A DNA stretch of 64,000 nt from Actinomycetales bacterium (GTDB taxonomy: Bacteria; Actinomycetota; Actinomycetes; S36-B12), in the NCBI GenBank assembly GCA_018970765.1, contig JAGWVT010000003.1:1-64000 (forward strand), given 5' to 3'. The translations under genes and the position numbers were made by a program. The notes below the pieces were generated by a model. That model was given only the letters and a program-made list of their open reading frames with translations, had not been told where the DNA came from and made no database searches. Positions 24,204-33,844 of the stretch are shown here, piece by piece (position 1 is the first letter of the stretch; every line of letters starts with the position of its first letter).

Positions 24204-24263
24204 CGTGAGCAACGAATCTGCTCCAAATCCGCGAATCCCTCTGAACCCTCTAAATCTCAAGGC

Positions 24264-25349
24264 GTGGCAGTGACGAGCCCATCGCGCAGCGTTGTACTGG
24301 CAGCCGGGGGCACGGCTGGTCACGTCGAGCCAGCGCTAAACCTCGCGCACTCATTGGCTCAGGTCGATAGCGGCATTCACATCACGGTCCTGGGCGGGCG
24401 ACGTGGCCTCGAGAACATCCTTGTGCCGGCACGCGGCCTACCCCTGCAGACGTTCGACGCAGCACCCCTGCCACGCACTCTGTCCTGGTCAGATGTCAAG
24501 CGCGTTGCCCAGGTGGTGCGCGCAACCTGGCAGGCTCGGCGGCTCCTGCGCAGCCAACATCCGGCGGTTGTCGTCGGGTTCGGCGGCTATGTGGCCGCGC
24601 CCGTGTATCTAGCCGCCTGGTCGCTGAGCATTCCGATCGTCGTGCACGAAGCGAATGCGCGGCCAGGGATCGCGAATCGTCTGGGTGCGCGGCTGACCCG
24701 CCACGTCGTGACGGCTGCTCAGCCGAATCTGCCGAACGCCCAGGTTCTCGGCATTCCACTCAATCCACGAATCAGTGGATTGGACCGTTCGATGATGCGT
24801 GACTCGGCCCGTGCAGCACTAGGGCTGCCACGCGAAGGAACCGTGCTGCTGGTGTTTGGTGGTTCCCAGGGGGCTCAGCGACTCAACGCGGCAGTGCTCG
24901 CAGCCCTCCCGGGCCTTACTGCCGCTGGCGTCACGGTGTTACATGCCGTCGGGCGAGCCAACCCGCTACCGCCACCTGCGTCGGGCTACCACCCGGTGCA
25001 CTACCTCGATCATATGGAGCAGGCCTACGCGGCAGCGGACTTGGCTGTTACTCGCGCTGGCGCACTGACTTGTGCCGAACTCACAGCAGTGGGCCTACCG
25101 GCGATCTACGTACCCCTACCAATTGGCAATGGCGAGCAGCGGCTCAATGCGCTGCCGGTAGTCCAGGCGGGCGGAGGAGTGCTGTTGGATGACGCACAGT
25201 GCTCCGGCGAAGCACTGCAGGCCCAGGTGTTGGATCTTGTCCAAACGCCTGGGCGACTGGACCAGATGGGCAGAGCAGCTCACACCAGTGGTCACCGCGA
25301 CGCCAGCGCGGCCTTGGCTGAGTTGGTGGTCTCCGTGATGAATCATTGA
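24264..25349 (+). CDS. murG: UDP-GlcNAc:lipid I GlcNAc transferase MurG
   Basis: A 361-aa GT-B glycosyltransferase converting lipid I to lipid II at the inner face of the membrane. Motifs: AAGGTAGHVEPALNLA at the N-terminus, GFGGYVAAP, HEANARPGIANR, FGGSQGAQRLN, and the C-terminal SRAGA/TRAGALT plus ICS-like PLPIGNGEQRLNA segment. Start GTG 24264 is weakly supported; it lies 60 bp after ftsW. Confidence 0.94.
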   Translation: MAVTSPSRSVVLAAGGTAGHVEPALNLAHSLAQVDSGIHITVLGGRRGLENILVPARGLPLQTFDAAPLPRTLSWSDVKRVAQVVRATWQARRLLRSQHPAVVVGFGGYVAAPVYLAAWSLSIPIVVHEANARPGIANRLGARLTRHVVTAAQPNLPNAQVLGIPLNPRISGLDRSMMRDSARAALGLPREGTVLLVFGGSQGAQRLNAAVLAALPGLTAAGVTVLHAVGRANPLPPPASGYHPVHYLDHMEQAYAAADLAVTRAGALTCAELTAVGLPAIYVPLPIGNGEQRLNALPVVQAGGGVLLDDAQCSGEALQAQVLDLVQTPGRLDQMGRAAHTSGHRDASAALAELVVSVMNH

Positions 25350-25379
25350 CCGAAACGACTTTCTTAGGCAGGGAGAAGC

Positions 25380-26777
25380 ATGACCGTGAGCCCGGTGGAC
25401 TGGGGGCGTGTCCACATTGTGGGTATCGGTGGTGCCGGCATGTCCGGCATCGCGCGCATTCTGGTGGCCCGCGGGGTTGATGTCACGGGCAGTGATGCAA
25501 AGGAGTCCCGTCGGCTCGATGCACTACGCGCTCTCGGTGTAGTAGCGCAGGTTGGCCATCGCCCGGAATGGGTTGATGGCCGCGACACGGTCATCACCTC
25601 GACGGCGATCCCCACAAATAATCCGGAGCGAGTTGCCGCGCAGGCTCGTGGCCTTCGTTTGCTGAGTCGAGCCGAAGCCCTTGCCATGCTGATGCAGGGA
25701 AACCGAGGTATTGCGGTCTCCGGAACCCATGGCAAGACGACCACGACCTCGATGGTCACGGTGGCGCTACAGCGATGTGGCGTCGACCCATCCTTCGTGA
25801 TCGGTAGCGAACTTGCCGAAACGGGATCGAATGCTCATCTGGGCACAAGCGACATCTTCGTGGCAGAAGCGGATGAAAGTGATGGCTCGTTTCTAGCCCT
25901 GGGTGCGATCGCAGCGATTATCACCAACGTCGAAGCGGACCACCTCAATCACTGGGGAACTGTCGAGGCTTTGCGTCAGGGTTTCGTCGACTTCGCGACC
26001 GGTGTCTGTGATCGTGGCGGGTTCGTGGTTGCCTGTGGAGACGACCCCGGTGCTCGCAACCTCACGAACCAGTTGCGAGCACAGGGCGCTGACGTGCGGA
26101 CCTATGGCAGTAGCCACCATGACGACTTCCAACTTGCCAACCCCAGGCTCGCCGGAAGGGGCTGGCAATTCGATGTTGTGCACGCAGGCCGTCGCATTGT
26201 GGAACTGGGCCTGCGCGTACCGGGCCGTCACAACGCTTTGAATGCCACGGCTGCCCTGGCCACCGGAATCGGCCTCGGCTTCCCCGCGCAGGGGCTTGCC
26301 GAAGGCCTGGGAGAGTTCACCGGTACCCGACGTCGGTTTGAATACAAGGGCAGTGTCTCGGGAGTACGGGTCTTCGATGACTACGCCCATCACCCAACTG
26401 AGATCGCCACGACGCTGACGGCGGCTCGCGAGGTCGTCGGCGGCGGACGGCTGATCGTGGCCTTTCAAGCCCACCATTACTACCGAACGGCGCTGTTCAT
26501 TAAGGAATTCGGTGAGGCGTTGGGGCTCGCAGATGACGTGGTCGTCCTCGAGGTGTACGCCCCCGGGGAAGAAGCCATCCCCGGTGCCAGTGGTCAGACG
26601 ATGGCAGCCAATGTTCCGCTGGACCGTGACCACGTGGTCTTCGAGCCCCGGTGGTCAGCCGTGGCGGGGCACCTAGTGGCTCGAGCGCAGCCGGGCGACA
26701 TGATCATGACGCTCGGAGCGGGGGATATTGGCACCATCGCTGCCGAAGTGTTGACGCTCCTGGAAGCACGTGGCTAG
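25380..26777 (+). CDS. murC: UDP-MurNAc:L-alanine ligase MurC
   Basis: A 465-aa ligase for the first amino acid of the stem peptide. The N-terminal domain begins VHIVGIGGAGMSGIA, the P-loop is GTHGKTTT near residue 115, followed by EADESDGSF, the GRHNALNA block and DDYAHHPTEI. GGGAG five nucleotides before ATG 25380 supports the start. Its end overlaps ftsQ by 8 bp. Confidence 0.95.
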   Translation: MTVSPVDWGRVHIVGIGGAGMSGIARILVARGVDVTGSDAKESRRLDALRALGVVAQVGHRPEWVDGRDTVITSTAIPTNNPERVAAQARGLRLLSRAEALAMLMQGNRGIAVSGTHGKTTTTSMVTVALQRCGVDPSFVIGSELAETGSNAHLGTSDIFVAEADESDGSFLALGAIAAIITNVEADHLNHWGTVEALRQGFVDFATGVCDRGGFVVACGDDPGARNLTNQLRAQGADVRTYGSSHHDDFQLANPRLAGRGWQFDVVHAGRRIVELGLRVPGRHNALNATAALATGIGLGFPAQGLAEGLGEFTGTRRRFEYKGSVSGVRVFDDYAHHPTEIATTLTAAREVVGGGRLIVAFQAHHYYRTALFIKEFGEALGLADDVVVLEVYAPGEEAIPGASGQTMAANVPLDRDHVVFEPRWSAVAGHLVARAQPGDMIMTLGAGDIGTIAAEVLTLLEARG

Positions 26778-27504
26778 ACGCTCCACCGAAGTAACGCAGG
26801 GGTGGACGCGCCAAACCGGGCCGGTTGTCCGCCGTAGTCGTCGTCGACGTGCGGTGCTACGCCTCTTGCTCGCAGCGGTGCTGCTCGCGCTGGTTGCGGC
26901 TGGTGTGTGGCTACTGGCCTTCTCCTCGGTGCTGGAACTTCGCAACACGCGGGTGGTTGGTGTCCAGGGTGCTGCAGCGCAGGCGGTTCTTGAAGTCGCT
27001 GACCTACCAGTCGGGCTGCCGCTAGCCCGTGTCGACACTGGAGCCGCTATCGCAGCCGTCGCCCAGTTGCCCTGGGTCGATTCGGTGACCGCGACGCGGC
27101 GCTGGCCCGACAGCATCGTGCTGACCGTCAGTGAACGCCAACCGGTAGCGATACAACAAGCCACCGGACGCGGTGTCGACGCAGCCGGCCGCGCCTTCGA
27201 CCCCGTCAGTGCTCTGCCTGCCACGTTGATGACGATCGACGCACCGGATAGTGCGCTACCCACAGCGGTGGCGGCCTGGTTGGCACTGCCACCGGATCTC
27301 GCCGCCGAGGTCACCAAGGTGTCGGCGCGAACGCCTGACGACATCGCCTTTGAGTTGCAGTCGGACTCACTCGTGCGCTGGGGGAGTCCCGACGACGTTG
27401 CGCTGAAGGCCGAGGTACTTCGGCTGCTTATGCGCGAACCGGCGCTGGTGTACAACGTCAGTGCACCAGATGTGCCAACCGTGATTCCGCGCTCGGGTTC
27501 CTGA
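26770..27504 (+). CDS. ftsQ: Cell division protein FtsQ
   Basis: A 244-aa bitopic protein: basic cytoplasmic N-terminus (RRSRRRRAVLR), one transmembrane helix (about residues 30-50), a POTRA domain (LELRNTRVVGVQ to ERQPVAIQ) and an FtsQ/DivIB beta domain. It forms the FtsQLB scaffold with FtsL. The GTG start lies within the end of murC. Its stop overlaps the ATG of the following hydrolase gene rather than leading directly to ftsZ. Confidence 0.88.
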   Translation: MARRSTEVTQGWTRQTGPVVRRSRRRRAVLRLLLAAVLLALVAAGVWLLAFSSVLELRNTRVVGVQGAAAQAVLEVADLPVGLPLARVDTGAAIAAVAQLPWVDSVTATRRWPDSIVLTVSERQPVAIQQATGRGVDAAGRAFDPVSALPATLMTIDAPDSALPTAVAAWLALPPDLAAEVTKVSARTPDDIAFELQSDSLVRWGSPDDVALKAEVLRLLMREPALVYNVSAPDVPTVIPRSGS

Positions 27505-28127
27505 TGACTGGTAGCACGATCCTGCTCTGGCATGGGTTCATGCGCAGCCCCCGACATCTCGCTTCGATGATTGGAATGCTGCGTTCGGCGAATTTCGCGG
27601 TTGTTGCACCGCATGCGCGGGGCCCCGTCGCGATGAATAGACCCGCCACTGCGCGCAGCGCGGTAGCTCGACTCAGTGCTACCCAGGGCCTGCAGGCCTT
27701 GCAATCGCACGATTCACCAAGTGCAGTCGTCATCGTCACGCACTCTGCCGGTGCGGCTCTAGGGGCATGGTCGGCGCTTGCTCTGCCCCCCACCGTGGTG
27801 CGGGGCCTGGTGTTTGCCGACGGCACTGACAACCTCGTGCGGGGTGCTCGCCAGAGCCTGCCGATGTTGCGGGGAGTCCCAATCCATCTCGTCGATGCTG
27901 ACCCGTGCCCATGCAACCGCTACGGAGCCTTGAGTCGTTTGGTTCGCGCCAACCACGATGTCGTTCGGTGCACAGTGATGCCATTGCGGCCCAGTTCCAA
28001 GCGGCGGTACTCGCGGCGGTACTCGACCTCGCGAAGTGAGGGAGCGGGCGTGCTGCCGGCGGTGAGTCTCATGTCGAGGTTGAGACTTTGTTGGTGGGAC
28101 ACGCGTGACTGGGGTACATCTACGTGA
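27504..28127 (+). pseudogene. Alpha/beta hydrolase between ftsQ and ftsZ, probably frameshifted near its end
   Basis: The first 150 residues are a small alpha/beta hydrolase: LLWHGF after the first strand, nucleophile elbow THSAGAA, and a strand VRGLVFADG. After about residue 153 the reading frame changes to Arg/Ser-rich low-quality sequence. Shifting one base back near 27963-27967 restores a plausible helix (VHSDAIAAQFQAAVLAAVLDLAK) with a stop at 28037-28039, just before a hairpin at 28065-28087. This indicates a single-base indel (mutation or assembly error). Family members are usually stand-alone and of unknown substrate; the position between ftsQ and ftsZ is unusual. The ATG overlaps the ftsQ stop. 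Confidence 0.6.
28065..28092 (+). terminator. Weak terminator-like hairpin after the hydrolase
   Basis: agtctca (28065-28071) and tgagact (28081-28087) form a 7-bp stem with a 9-nt loop followed by TTGTT. It falls downstream of the frameshift-corrected hydrolase stop (28039) and so supports that end. Confidence 0.35.
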
Positions 28128-28234
28128 CGAGTTCAGGCCGCCACAGGCACCTTGGATGAGTGCCTGCGCGGCGATCCACGTGGAGGCTGGCAAGGTAGGC
28201 CTTGCCCATTGCAGTCGATGTGAAGGACGTACCC

Positions 28235-29362
28235 GTGGTTGCCCCACAGAACTACCTAGCCCAAATCAAGGTCGTCGGCATTGGGGGTGGTGGCGTCAAT
28301 GCTGTCAACCGCATGATCGAGGTGGGCATCAAGGGCGTGGAATTCATCGCCATCAACACGGACGCGCAGGCGTTGTTGATGAGCGATGCCGATGTGAAAC
28401 TCGACATTGGTCGTGAGTTGACCCGCGGCCTTGGTGCCGGTGCAAATCCAGAGATCGGGATGCAAGCAGCCGAGGACCACTCTGAGGAAATCGAGGAGGT
28501 GCTGCGCGGCGCCGACATGGTCTTCGTGACCGCCGGTGAAGGCGGTGGCACGGGTACCGGTGGGGCCCCCGTCGTGGCGCGGATCGCCAGATCCTTGGAT
28601 GCATTGACGATCGGTGTGGTGACCAAGCCCTTCGGATTCGAGGGGCGCCGCCGTGCGGCACAGGCTGAGATCGGCATCGAGAATCTGCGACCTGAGGTCG
28701 ACACTTTGATCGTGGTTCCCAATGATCGTCTGCTGTCACTGGCAGATCGCAACATCACAATGATCGACGCATTCCGCCAGGCGGATCTTGTGCTCCTCCA
28801 AGGGGTCGCCGGCATTACCGATCTCATCACCACGCCGGGCTTGATCAATCTGGACTTCGCCGATGTCAAGAGCGTTATGCAAGGTGCTGGTTCGGCGCTG
28901 ATGGGGATTGGTTCGGCCCGGGGTGAAGACCGTGCCGTGGAGGCGGCGGAACGGGCTATCACGAGCCCGCTGCTCGAAGCGCGCATCGATGGTGCACACG
29001 GCGTTCTCATGTCAATTGCCGGTGGGTCCGACCTCGGTTTGTTCGAGGCGAATGAAGCAGCGCGACTGGTGAACGATGTTGCGCACCCAGACGCCAACAT
29101 CATCTTCGGTGCCGTGATCGACGACACCCTCGGTGACGAGGTTCGCGTCACCGTCATCGCAGCTGGTTTCGATGGTGGGCAACCGCCCGCGCGACGGCAA
29201 GCCACCGTCGAACGAGAACCCTCGCGCCGTCCGCTACTGGAGGATGACTCCACTGGAGAGGTTCCGGTCGTTGTCACCTCCGGACCGCGTCCAGCGGCAC
29301 CCCGTTCAATTGGTTTCGACGATCATTCCGATGACCTGGACATTCCTGACTTCCTGAAGTGA
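28235..29362 (+). CDS. ftsZ: Cell division GTPase FtsZ
   Basis: The tubulin homologue that forms the Z-ring, 375 aa. GTP-binding motifs [12 protein letters not shown] and [10 protein letters not shown] (about residue 105), PNDRLL, and the C-terminal binding peptide [10 protein letters not shown] that docks SepF. GTG 28235, preceded by AAGGA, gives the conserved actinobacterial N-terminus [16 protein letters not shown]; the ORF track start at 28202 is 11 codons too long. The leader contains a 7-bp hairpin (28144-28166), so ftsZ may have its own promoter after the hydrolase. Confidence 0.97.
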   Translation: MVAPQNYLAQIKVVGIGGGGVNAVNRMIEVGIKGVEFIAINTDAQALLMSDADVKLDIGRELTRGLGAGANPEIGMQAAEDHSEEIEEVLRGADMVFVTAGEGGGTGTGGAPVVARIARSLDALTIGVVTKPFGFEGRRRAAQAEIGIENLRPEVDTLIVVPNDRLLSLADRNITMIDAFRQADLVLLQGVAGITDLITTPGLINLDFADVKSVMQGAGSALMGIGSARGEDRAVEAAERAITSPLLEARIDGAHGVLMSIAGGSDLGLFEANEAARLVNDVAHPDANIIFGAVIDDTLGDEVRVTVIAAGFDGGQPPARRQATVEREPSRRPLLEDDSTGEVPVVVTSGPRPAAPRSIGFDDHSDDLDIPDFLK

Positions 29363-30120
29363 GGGATGTGCAGGTCTACGCCTCCGGAGTCATCGCGGGC
29401 TCTGCTGGGGGCGGGTCTGGTTCGGTCGACTCCAGCACGGTTGTGCGGTGGGCGGTGAGCGCCGATGGCCCGGCGGCACACGTGGATCCGGCCAATTGGT
29501 GGGTTGACGAACTTGGAGTGGCCCAACTTGTCGGTGCGACACGATCGGCGGTAACCGGGTCAGTGCACGGTGCGTCGGTGGCCTTCGCCGAGAGGCCGGG
29601 TATCGCAGCTGGCTGCGATGCCATCGTCACCGACCACCCCAATCTCGCGCTGGTGACCCTTGCCGCAGATTGCGTCCCCGTGGTGCTCGCCGATCCCGAC
29701 TGCGGTCTGGTTGCAGCGGTGCACTGCGGATGGCAGGGGCTCACCGTGGGCGTGGTCAGTGCAGCGGTTCGGGTCATGGTCCAACGCGGCGCTCGAGCAA
29801 TGACGGCGGTCGTCGGCCCGTCTATTTGCGCGACCTGTTATCCGGTAGACGATGACCGACTTGAACGGGTGCGTAACTCGGTAGCCCCGAGCGTTGCTGC
29901 CGAAGCCTGTCTTGATGACCCGGCTCGGATCGCTGTCGCAGCAGGAGTCGTCGCTGAGCTGCACTCCCTGCGCGAAATCGGGGTGCAGCGCATCGATCAG
30001 GTGCCTGGCTGCACTGCCCAGGACCCGAGACTGTTCTCGTTCCGAGACTCGGGCACGATGAATCGCCATGCCATGGTCGTTGCTGCATTTCATGACGGCG
30101 ACATACCTGAAAGTACGTGA
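29359..30120 (+). CDS. pgeF: PgeF/YfiH family purine nucleoside phosphorylase-like (laccase domain) protein
   Basis: A 253-aa single-domain protein of the DUF152/multicopper-oxidase-like family, which sits after ftsZ in many Gram-positives. The zinc/copper-type ligand motifs are visible: [30 protein letters not shown]. Members have been reported as peptidoglycan-editing (PgeF) or purine nucleoside-active enzymes; which applies here is not shown. The GTG start overlaps the ftsZ stop (GTGA). Confidence 0.85.
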   Translation: MRDVQVYASGVIAGSAGGGSGSVDSSTVVRWAVSADGPAAHVDPANWWVDELGVAQLVGATRSAVTGSVHGASVAFAERPGIAAGCDAIVTDHPNLALVTLAADCVPVVLADPDCGLVAAVHCGWQGLTVGVVSAAVRVMVQRGARAMTAVVGPSICATCYPVDDDRLERVRNSVAPSVAAEACLDDPARIAVAAGVVAELHSLREIGVQRIDQVPGCTAQDPRLFSFRDSGTMNRHAMVVAAFHDGDIPEST

Positions 30121-30123
30121 GTC

Positions 30124-30843
30124 GTGAGTGACACTGGTCGAGCAGCGCGCGCGGCGGATATTGCCGCCGGGTTAGCCGCCGCGCGGGAGCGCATCGCAAA
30201 GGCGGCTGCGGCAGCTGGCCGTTCAGCCAGCGAGGTGAACCTCGTGGTCGTGACCAAAACTTTTCCGGCATCTGATGTGGCGCTTCTCGCCGAGCTAGGC
30301 TGCCGGGAGGTCGGGGAGAATCGCGATCAAGAGGCACGCAACAAGCGCGCGGAGCTTAGTGACGCGTCGGCGCTTCGCTGGCACATGATCGGTCAGTTGC
30401 AGACCAACAAGGCGCGTTCGGTCCTCAGCTGGGCGGACGTCGTGGAATCCGTGGATCGCCCAGAACTCGTGGAAGCCCTCGATGCAGCGGCTGCTCGGCG
30501 CGAGCGGGTCCTTGACGTGCTGATCCAAGTGAACCTCGACGTCGACCCAACGCCAGGGCGGGGCGGGGTGCTGCCCAAGGACCTTCCAATGCTCAGCGAA
30601 GCGGTCTTATCGGCCCCCAGTCTTCGCCTACGGGGGTTGATGGGTGTTGCCCCGCATCCAGGCGACCCTGCGGCCGCTTTTGACCGGTTGGCCGGGGACT
30701 GGCAGGAACTTCGACGAGCCGCACCGCAGGCCACTGTGCTCTCTGCCGGCATGAGCGACGACCTTGAGGCCGCCGTAGCGGCCGGAGCGACACAGGTGCG
30801 GCTGGGTAGCGCCGTGCTCGGGTACCGAGTAAGAGTGCAGTAA
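30124..30843 (+). CDS. yggS: YggS/PLPBP family pyridoxal-phosphate-binding protein
   Basis: A 239-aa TIM-barrel PLP protein involved in vitamin B6 and amino-acid homeostasis, without known catalysis. The PLP lysine is in VVTKTFPA (about residue 44); GENRDQEARNK, WHMIGQLQTNKAR, QVNLD and GMSDDLEAAVAAGATQVRLGSAVLG follow. Starts 3 bp after pgeF. Confidence 0.92.
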   Translation: MSDTGRAARAADIAAGLAAARERIAKAAAAAGRSASEVNLVVVTKTFPASDVALLAELGCREVGENRDQEARNKRAELSDASALRWHMIGQLQTNKARSVLSWADVVESVDRPELVEALDAAAARRERVLDVLIQVNLDVDPTPGRGGVLPKDLPMLSEAVLSAPSLRLRGLMGVAPHPGDPAAAFDRLAGDWQELRRAAPQATVLSAGMSDDLEAAVAAGATQVRLGSAVLGYRVRVQ

Positions 30844-30906
30844 CGTCATCATGGGTCAGGCCCTCCGCACGTGCCTGCCCAGCAAATCTCAGGAGGCATA
30901 AGCAGC

Positions 30907-31575
30907 ATGGGCGCTTTGCGCAGAATGGCCGCGTATCTGGGCCTCGTTGAGGAGGACGGGTACGCCGATTATTCGAACTACGGTGAGTACGACGACTACG
31001 ACCAAGAGCGCAGCGACGTGCGGGTGCGTTCGGGTCGACACGAGCGAGGATCTGATCGCTCGAATGTCGTCGCCACGCGTTACACCTCCCGACGCAGTGG
31101 CGGACGGTTCGATGAGTCAGATTTCCAGGACGATGACGTGGAGGAGTACGACGAGCGCCAGTCTCGGCCAGGGGTCCGTATGGTTCGGCCTGATAGGCCT
31201 ACGGGTCCGGATCGCCGAACGGTTCGGTCATTTCGGCCGGATGCCGAACGCCCGCCACTGCGCCCGGCACCCACGCGTCGGCCAGCCATGCCCGACTTCT
31301 CGCGGATCGAGACTGTCCACCCGCGTTCTTATAACGATGCACGCCCAATTGGCGAGCAGTTCCGTGAGGGCGTTCCGGTCATCATGAACCTCTCGGATCT
31401 GGACGACACCGATGCCAAGCGCATCATTGACTTTGCCTCTGGCCTCGTCTTCGGCCTGCGGGGGTCGATTGAGCGTGTCACCCCGCGGGTGTTCCTGCTG
31501 TCACCGGTCAACGTCGATGTAGGGGATGTAGCGCGCGCTCAGATTGCGCAGCGCGACTTCTACAACCAGAGCTGA
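30907..31575 (+). CDS. sepF: Cell division protein SepF
   Basis: A 222-aa FtsZ-membrane linker. N-terminal amphipathic helix [15 protein letters not shown], an Asp/Tyr/Arg-rich disordered linker (residues 20-135), then the SepF core ([36 protein letters not shown]). AGGAGG lies ten nucleotides before ATG 30907; the ORF track start at 30871 is not conserved. Upstream is a 16-codon ORF (30851-30901, [16 protein letters not shown]) that contains the sepF Shine-Dalgarno and could act as a leader. Confidence 0.93.
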   Translation: MGALRRMAAYLGLVEEDGYADYSNYGEYDDYDQERSDVRVRSGRHERGSDRSNVVATRYTSRRSGGRFDESDFQDDDVEEYDERQSRPGVRMVRPDRPTGPDRRTVRSFRPDAERPPLRPAPTRRPAMPDFSRIETVHPRSYNDARPIGEQFREGVPVIMNLSDLDDTDAKRIIDFASGLVFGLRGSIERVTPRVFLLSPVNVDVGDVARAQIAQRDFYNQS

Positions 31576-31597
31576 TGTTGGAAAGAGAAACAACGAG

Positions 31598-31882
31598 ATG
31601 AGCGCTGTAGGGCAAGTCCTGGCCACTGTGCTGTGGCTGTACTGGCTGCTCTTCGTCGTGCGCCTCATCTTGGATCTCATCCAGGGCTTTGCACGCGATT
31701 TCCGGCCCCGCGGAGTTTTTCTCATCCTTGCTGAGGCAGTCTTCACTTTGACCGATCCTCCGCTGCGACTGCTGCGCCGGTTCATTCCACCGTTAAGACT
31801 CGGCGCCGTGCAGTTCGACATGGCATTCCTGATCGTCTTGGTTGGCTTGCAGATCCTGACCCGCTTGGCACTGCTGCTTTAA
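31598..31882 (+). CDS. YggT family membrane protein
   Basis: A 94-aa protein with two transmembrane helices (residues 3-22 and 72-92) and the family motif between them (RDFRPRGVFLILAEAVFTLTDPPLRLLRRFIPP region). YggT proteins lie between sepF and divIVA in actinobacteria and firmicutes; role unknown, perhaps envelope or division related. ATG 31598 is chosen because the longer ORF overlaps sepF. Confidence 0.85.
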   Translation: MSAVGQVLATVLWLYWLLFVVRLILDLIQGFARDFRPRGVFLILAEAVFTLTDPPLRLLRRFIPPLRLGAVQFDMAFLIVLVGLQILTRLALLL

Positions 31883-31943
31883 GCCCTGCGACGATTGACG
31901 CCCAGGGATCAACCGTGAAGTTCCCCGTTTTGAAAGGTCAGTG

Positions 31944-32615
31944 ATGGCGGAATCAGCGCGCGAAAGCAGGGGAGTGGAATCCGGGGTCGGTGTTGCGCCC
32001 GTGCTGACCCCTACGGAAATCCGCAATGCCGCCTTCGGCACCACTCGTCTTCGCACCGGATACGACATGGACGAGGTCGACGCATTCTTGGACATGATCG
32101 AGGAACGGCTAGCCGTCCTGCTTGCCGAACTTCAGCGCGCGCAGGAGGGAGAGGCGCAGTACCGGGCTCAGTACGAGCAGTTACGTTCGCGAGTGGGCTC
32201 AGCAGCGCCCACCACGATTGTCCGTGCCGAATCGCCACAGGCCTCCCAGTCGCCGCAGGAACTCAGCCAAGCGCTTGCTCAAGCGCTGCTGGTAAGGCAG
32301 GCACTTATCGCCCAGCTGCGTGAACACATTGGTCAGGTGGAATCTCAAATCCGATCGGTACAAGCGAGCGTGGACACCGCAGCAACTGCCGGGGTGTTGG
32401 CCGCCGCGCAGTCAGAGCCGTCGCCTGCTCAGCCGGTGAGCGCGCAGGGTGCTGCGGCCCCCGACGTAGATCCCGACCAGGGGCAAGACTCAACGGAGCG
32501 CGCAACTGGGCCGATCGCGGGGGTACCACGTGATGGGGCACCACGAGCACGGGGGCCGGTGCCGCCGGATGCTACGCAGGAGATCCCGACCCAACCCCGC
32601 TACCCGGGCACCTGA
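31944..32615 (+). CDS. DivIVA/Wag31-like polar growth protein
   Basis: About 223 aa. The N-terminal membrane-binding domain has LTPTEIRNAAFGTTRLRTGYDMDEVDAFLDMIE, with the conserved GYD-x2-EVD-x-FLD pattern, followed by coiled-coil stretches (EERLAVLLAELQRAQ, LRSRV) and an Ala/Pro/Gln-rich tail. In actinobacteria this family organises polar wall growth and recruits division or chromosome-anchoring partners. The start ATG 31944 has AAAGG six nucleotides upstream. Confidence 0.88.
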   Translation: MAESARESRGVESGVGVAPVLTPTEIRNAAFGTTRLRTGYDMDEVDAFLDMIEERLAVLLAELQRAQEGEAQYRAQYEQLRSRVGSAAPTTIVRAESPQASQSPQELSQALAQALLVRQALIAQLREHIGQVESQIRSVQASVDTAATAGVLAAAQSEPSPAQPVSAQGAAAPDVDPDQGQDSTERATGPIAGVPRDGAPRARGPVPPDATQEIPTQPRYPGT

Positions 32616-32673
32616 GGGCACCCAAGCGCTGGGGGCGCTCCATGCTCGACATGCATCACGCATGAGAGGCATC

Positions 32674-32679
32674 TATAGT
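32674..32679 (+). promoter_or_regulatory. Candidate -10 (TATAGT) upstream of the dksA/traR-type gene
   Basis: TATAGT in the 158-bp gap after divIVA. No well-spaced -35 was found. Confidence 0.35.
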
Positions 32680-32773
32680 CCCGGGGACCGCGTTGATGCA
32701 GCGCATAGCGCCCGATCATGGGAAACGCGTGCGAGTGGTGGACACGCCAACCTGACGTGAAAGCGAGGAGTCA

Positions 32774-33199
32774 ATGGCCGCATCCAAGGCCGCAACGACT
32801 GCGGCCGCCCGCCTTGCCGTGCGCGATGACGAGGAACCTTGGACCAACGAAGAGATGTCCGAGGTTGAGCAGGCCTTGCGTGACGAGGTACGCCGACTCG
32901 AAGAGGAGATCGCCACCGCTGAGGCGGGTCTTGCAGCCCTTATCGAAGACTCCGGGGACGGGGCCGGTGACGATCAGGCGGATGCGGGCAGTAAGACTTT
33001 CGAACGCGAACATGAAATGTCACTTGCCAACAACGCCCGAGACATGTTGGAGCAGGTCCACCATGCACTCACCCGACTTGCTGAAGGCACGTATGGCGTC
33101 TGCGAAGGGTGCACCAAGCCGATCGGAAAATACCGACTTCAGGCATTTCCGCGAGCGAGCCTGTGTTTGGCCTGCAAGCAAGCCGAAGAGCGCTTTTAG
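32774..33199 (+). CDS. DksA/TraR C4-type zinc-finger protein
   Basis: A 141-aa acidic coiled-coil protein ending in a four-cysteine zinc finger (CEGC and CLAC with the YGVCEGCTKPI and RLQAFPRASLCLACK blocks). Such proteins enter the RNA polymerase secondary channel or otherwise modulate transcription; actinobacterial members upstream of lspA are common but little studied. GAGGAG lies three nucleotides before ATG 32774. Confidence 0.85.
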   Translation: MAASKAATTAAARLAVRDDEEPWTNEEMSEVEQALRDEVRRLEEEIATAEAGLAALIEDSGDGAGDDQADAGSKTFEREHEMSLANNARDMLEQVHHALTRLAEGTYGVCEGCTKPIGKYRLQAFPRASLCLACKQAEERF

Positions 33200-33220
33200 C
33201 GGCGGCGCCTGCCGGGCGCG

Positions 33221-33232
33221 TACAGTGCGGGG
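33221..33232 (+). promoter_or_regulatory. Leaderless-type -10 (TACAGT) of lspA
   Basis: TACAGT (33221-33226), six-nucleotide spacer, GTG 33233; no Shine-Dalgarno. Confidence 0.5.
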
Positions 33233-33844
33233 GTGACGGTCTCCGCCAATTCCCCGGTTGAGCGATCTGCGTCGGAGCGGTCCCGCAGTCGAACCTGCGT
33301 GATAGCCCTCATCGGGGTAGCCGTAATCGTGGTCATCGTCGATCAAATCGCTAAGGCCTGGGCTGTTCGAACGATGCTGCCCCGCATGTCGGCTGGTGGT
33401 GACGGCCCAATCGAAATCATCGGCAATTTCCTCAAACTCACCTACGTTGAGAACACCGGAGCGGCATTCGGCCTGGGCAGTGGCCTGACGGTGGTGTTCA
33501 GCCTCATCGCCCTCGGTGTCGTCATCGCAATCCTGCGTATGGCGCCACGCCTGGGTTCCCTGCCCTGGGCAATTGCGCTCGGTGGGCTCCTCGGGGGGGC
33601 CGTTGGGAATCTCGTCGACCGGCTCACGCGTGAACCGGGACCCGGCCGAGGCTACGTCGTCGATTTCATCGAACTCCCGTACTGGCCGGTGTTCAATGTG
33701 GCCGACATGTTCGTCGTGGGCTCGGCGATCCTGATGGTGGTGCTGTCGATCCGCGGGATCGATTACCGCGGGCAGGCCAACGCTGAGCCAGCCAGTTCTG
33801 AGCCTGACGAGCCCATAGAGCCCAGTAGCCCTGAATCCCGGTGA
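33233..33844 (+). CDS. lspA: Lipoprotein signal peptidase LspA
   Basis: A 203-aa integral membrane aspartic protease that removes lipoprotein signal peptides. Four transmembrane helices; the catalytic Asp motifs are in GNLVDRLTR and FNVADMF, with NTGAAFGLG. It would process the DUF3048, I78 and other lipoproteins of this strain. A hydrophilic Glu/Pro/Ser tail of about 25 residues follows the last helix. The stop overlaps rluD. Confidence 0.94.
   Translation: MTVSANSPVERSASERSRSRTCVIALIGVAVIVVIVDQIAKAWAVRTMLPRMSAGGDGPIEIIGNFLKLTYVENTGAAFGLGSGLTVVFSLIALGVVIAILRMAPRLGSLPWAIALGGLLGGAVGNLVDRLTREPGPGRGYVVDFIELPYWPVFNVADMFVVGSAILMVVLSIRGIDYRGQANAEPASSEPDEPIEPSSPESR

Noticed and set aside
28652-28999. 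Antisense ORFs within ftsZ and other housekeeping genes
   Set aside because: They are frame shadows of strongly conserved genes with no features of their own.
32998-33014. TCGAACGCGAACATG as a third SOS box
   Set aside because: It lacks the inverted half-site and lies within the dksA/traR-type coding region.
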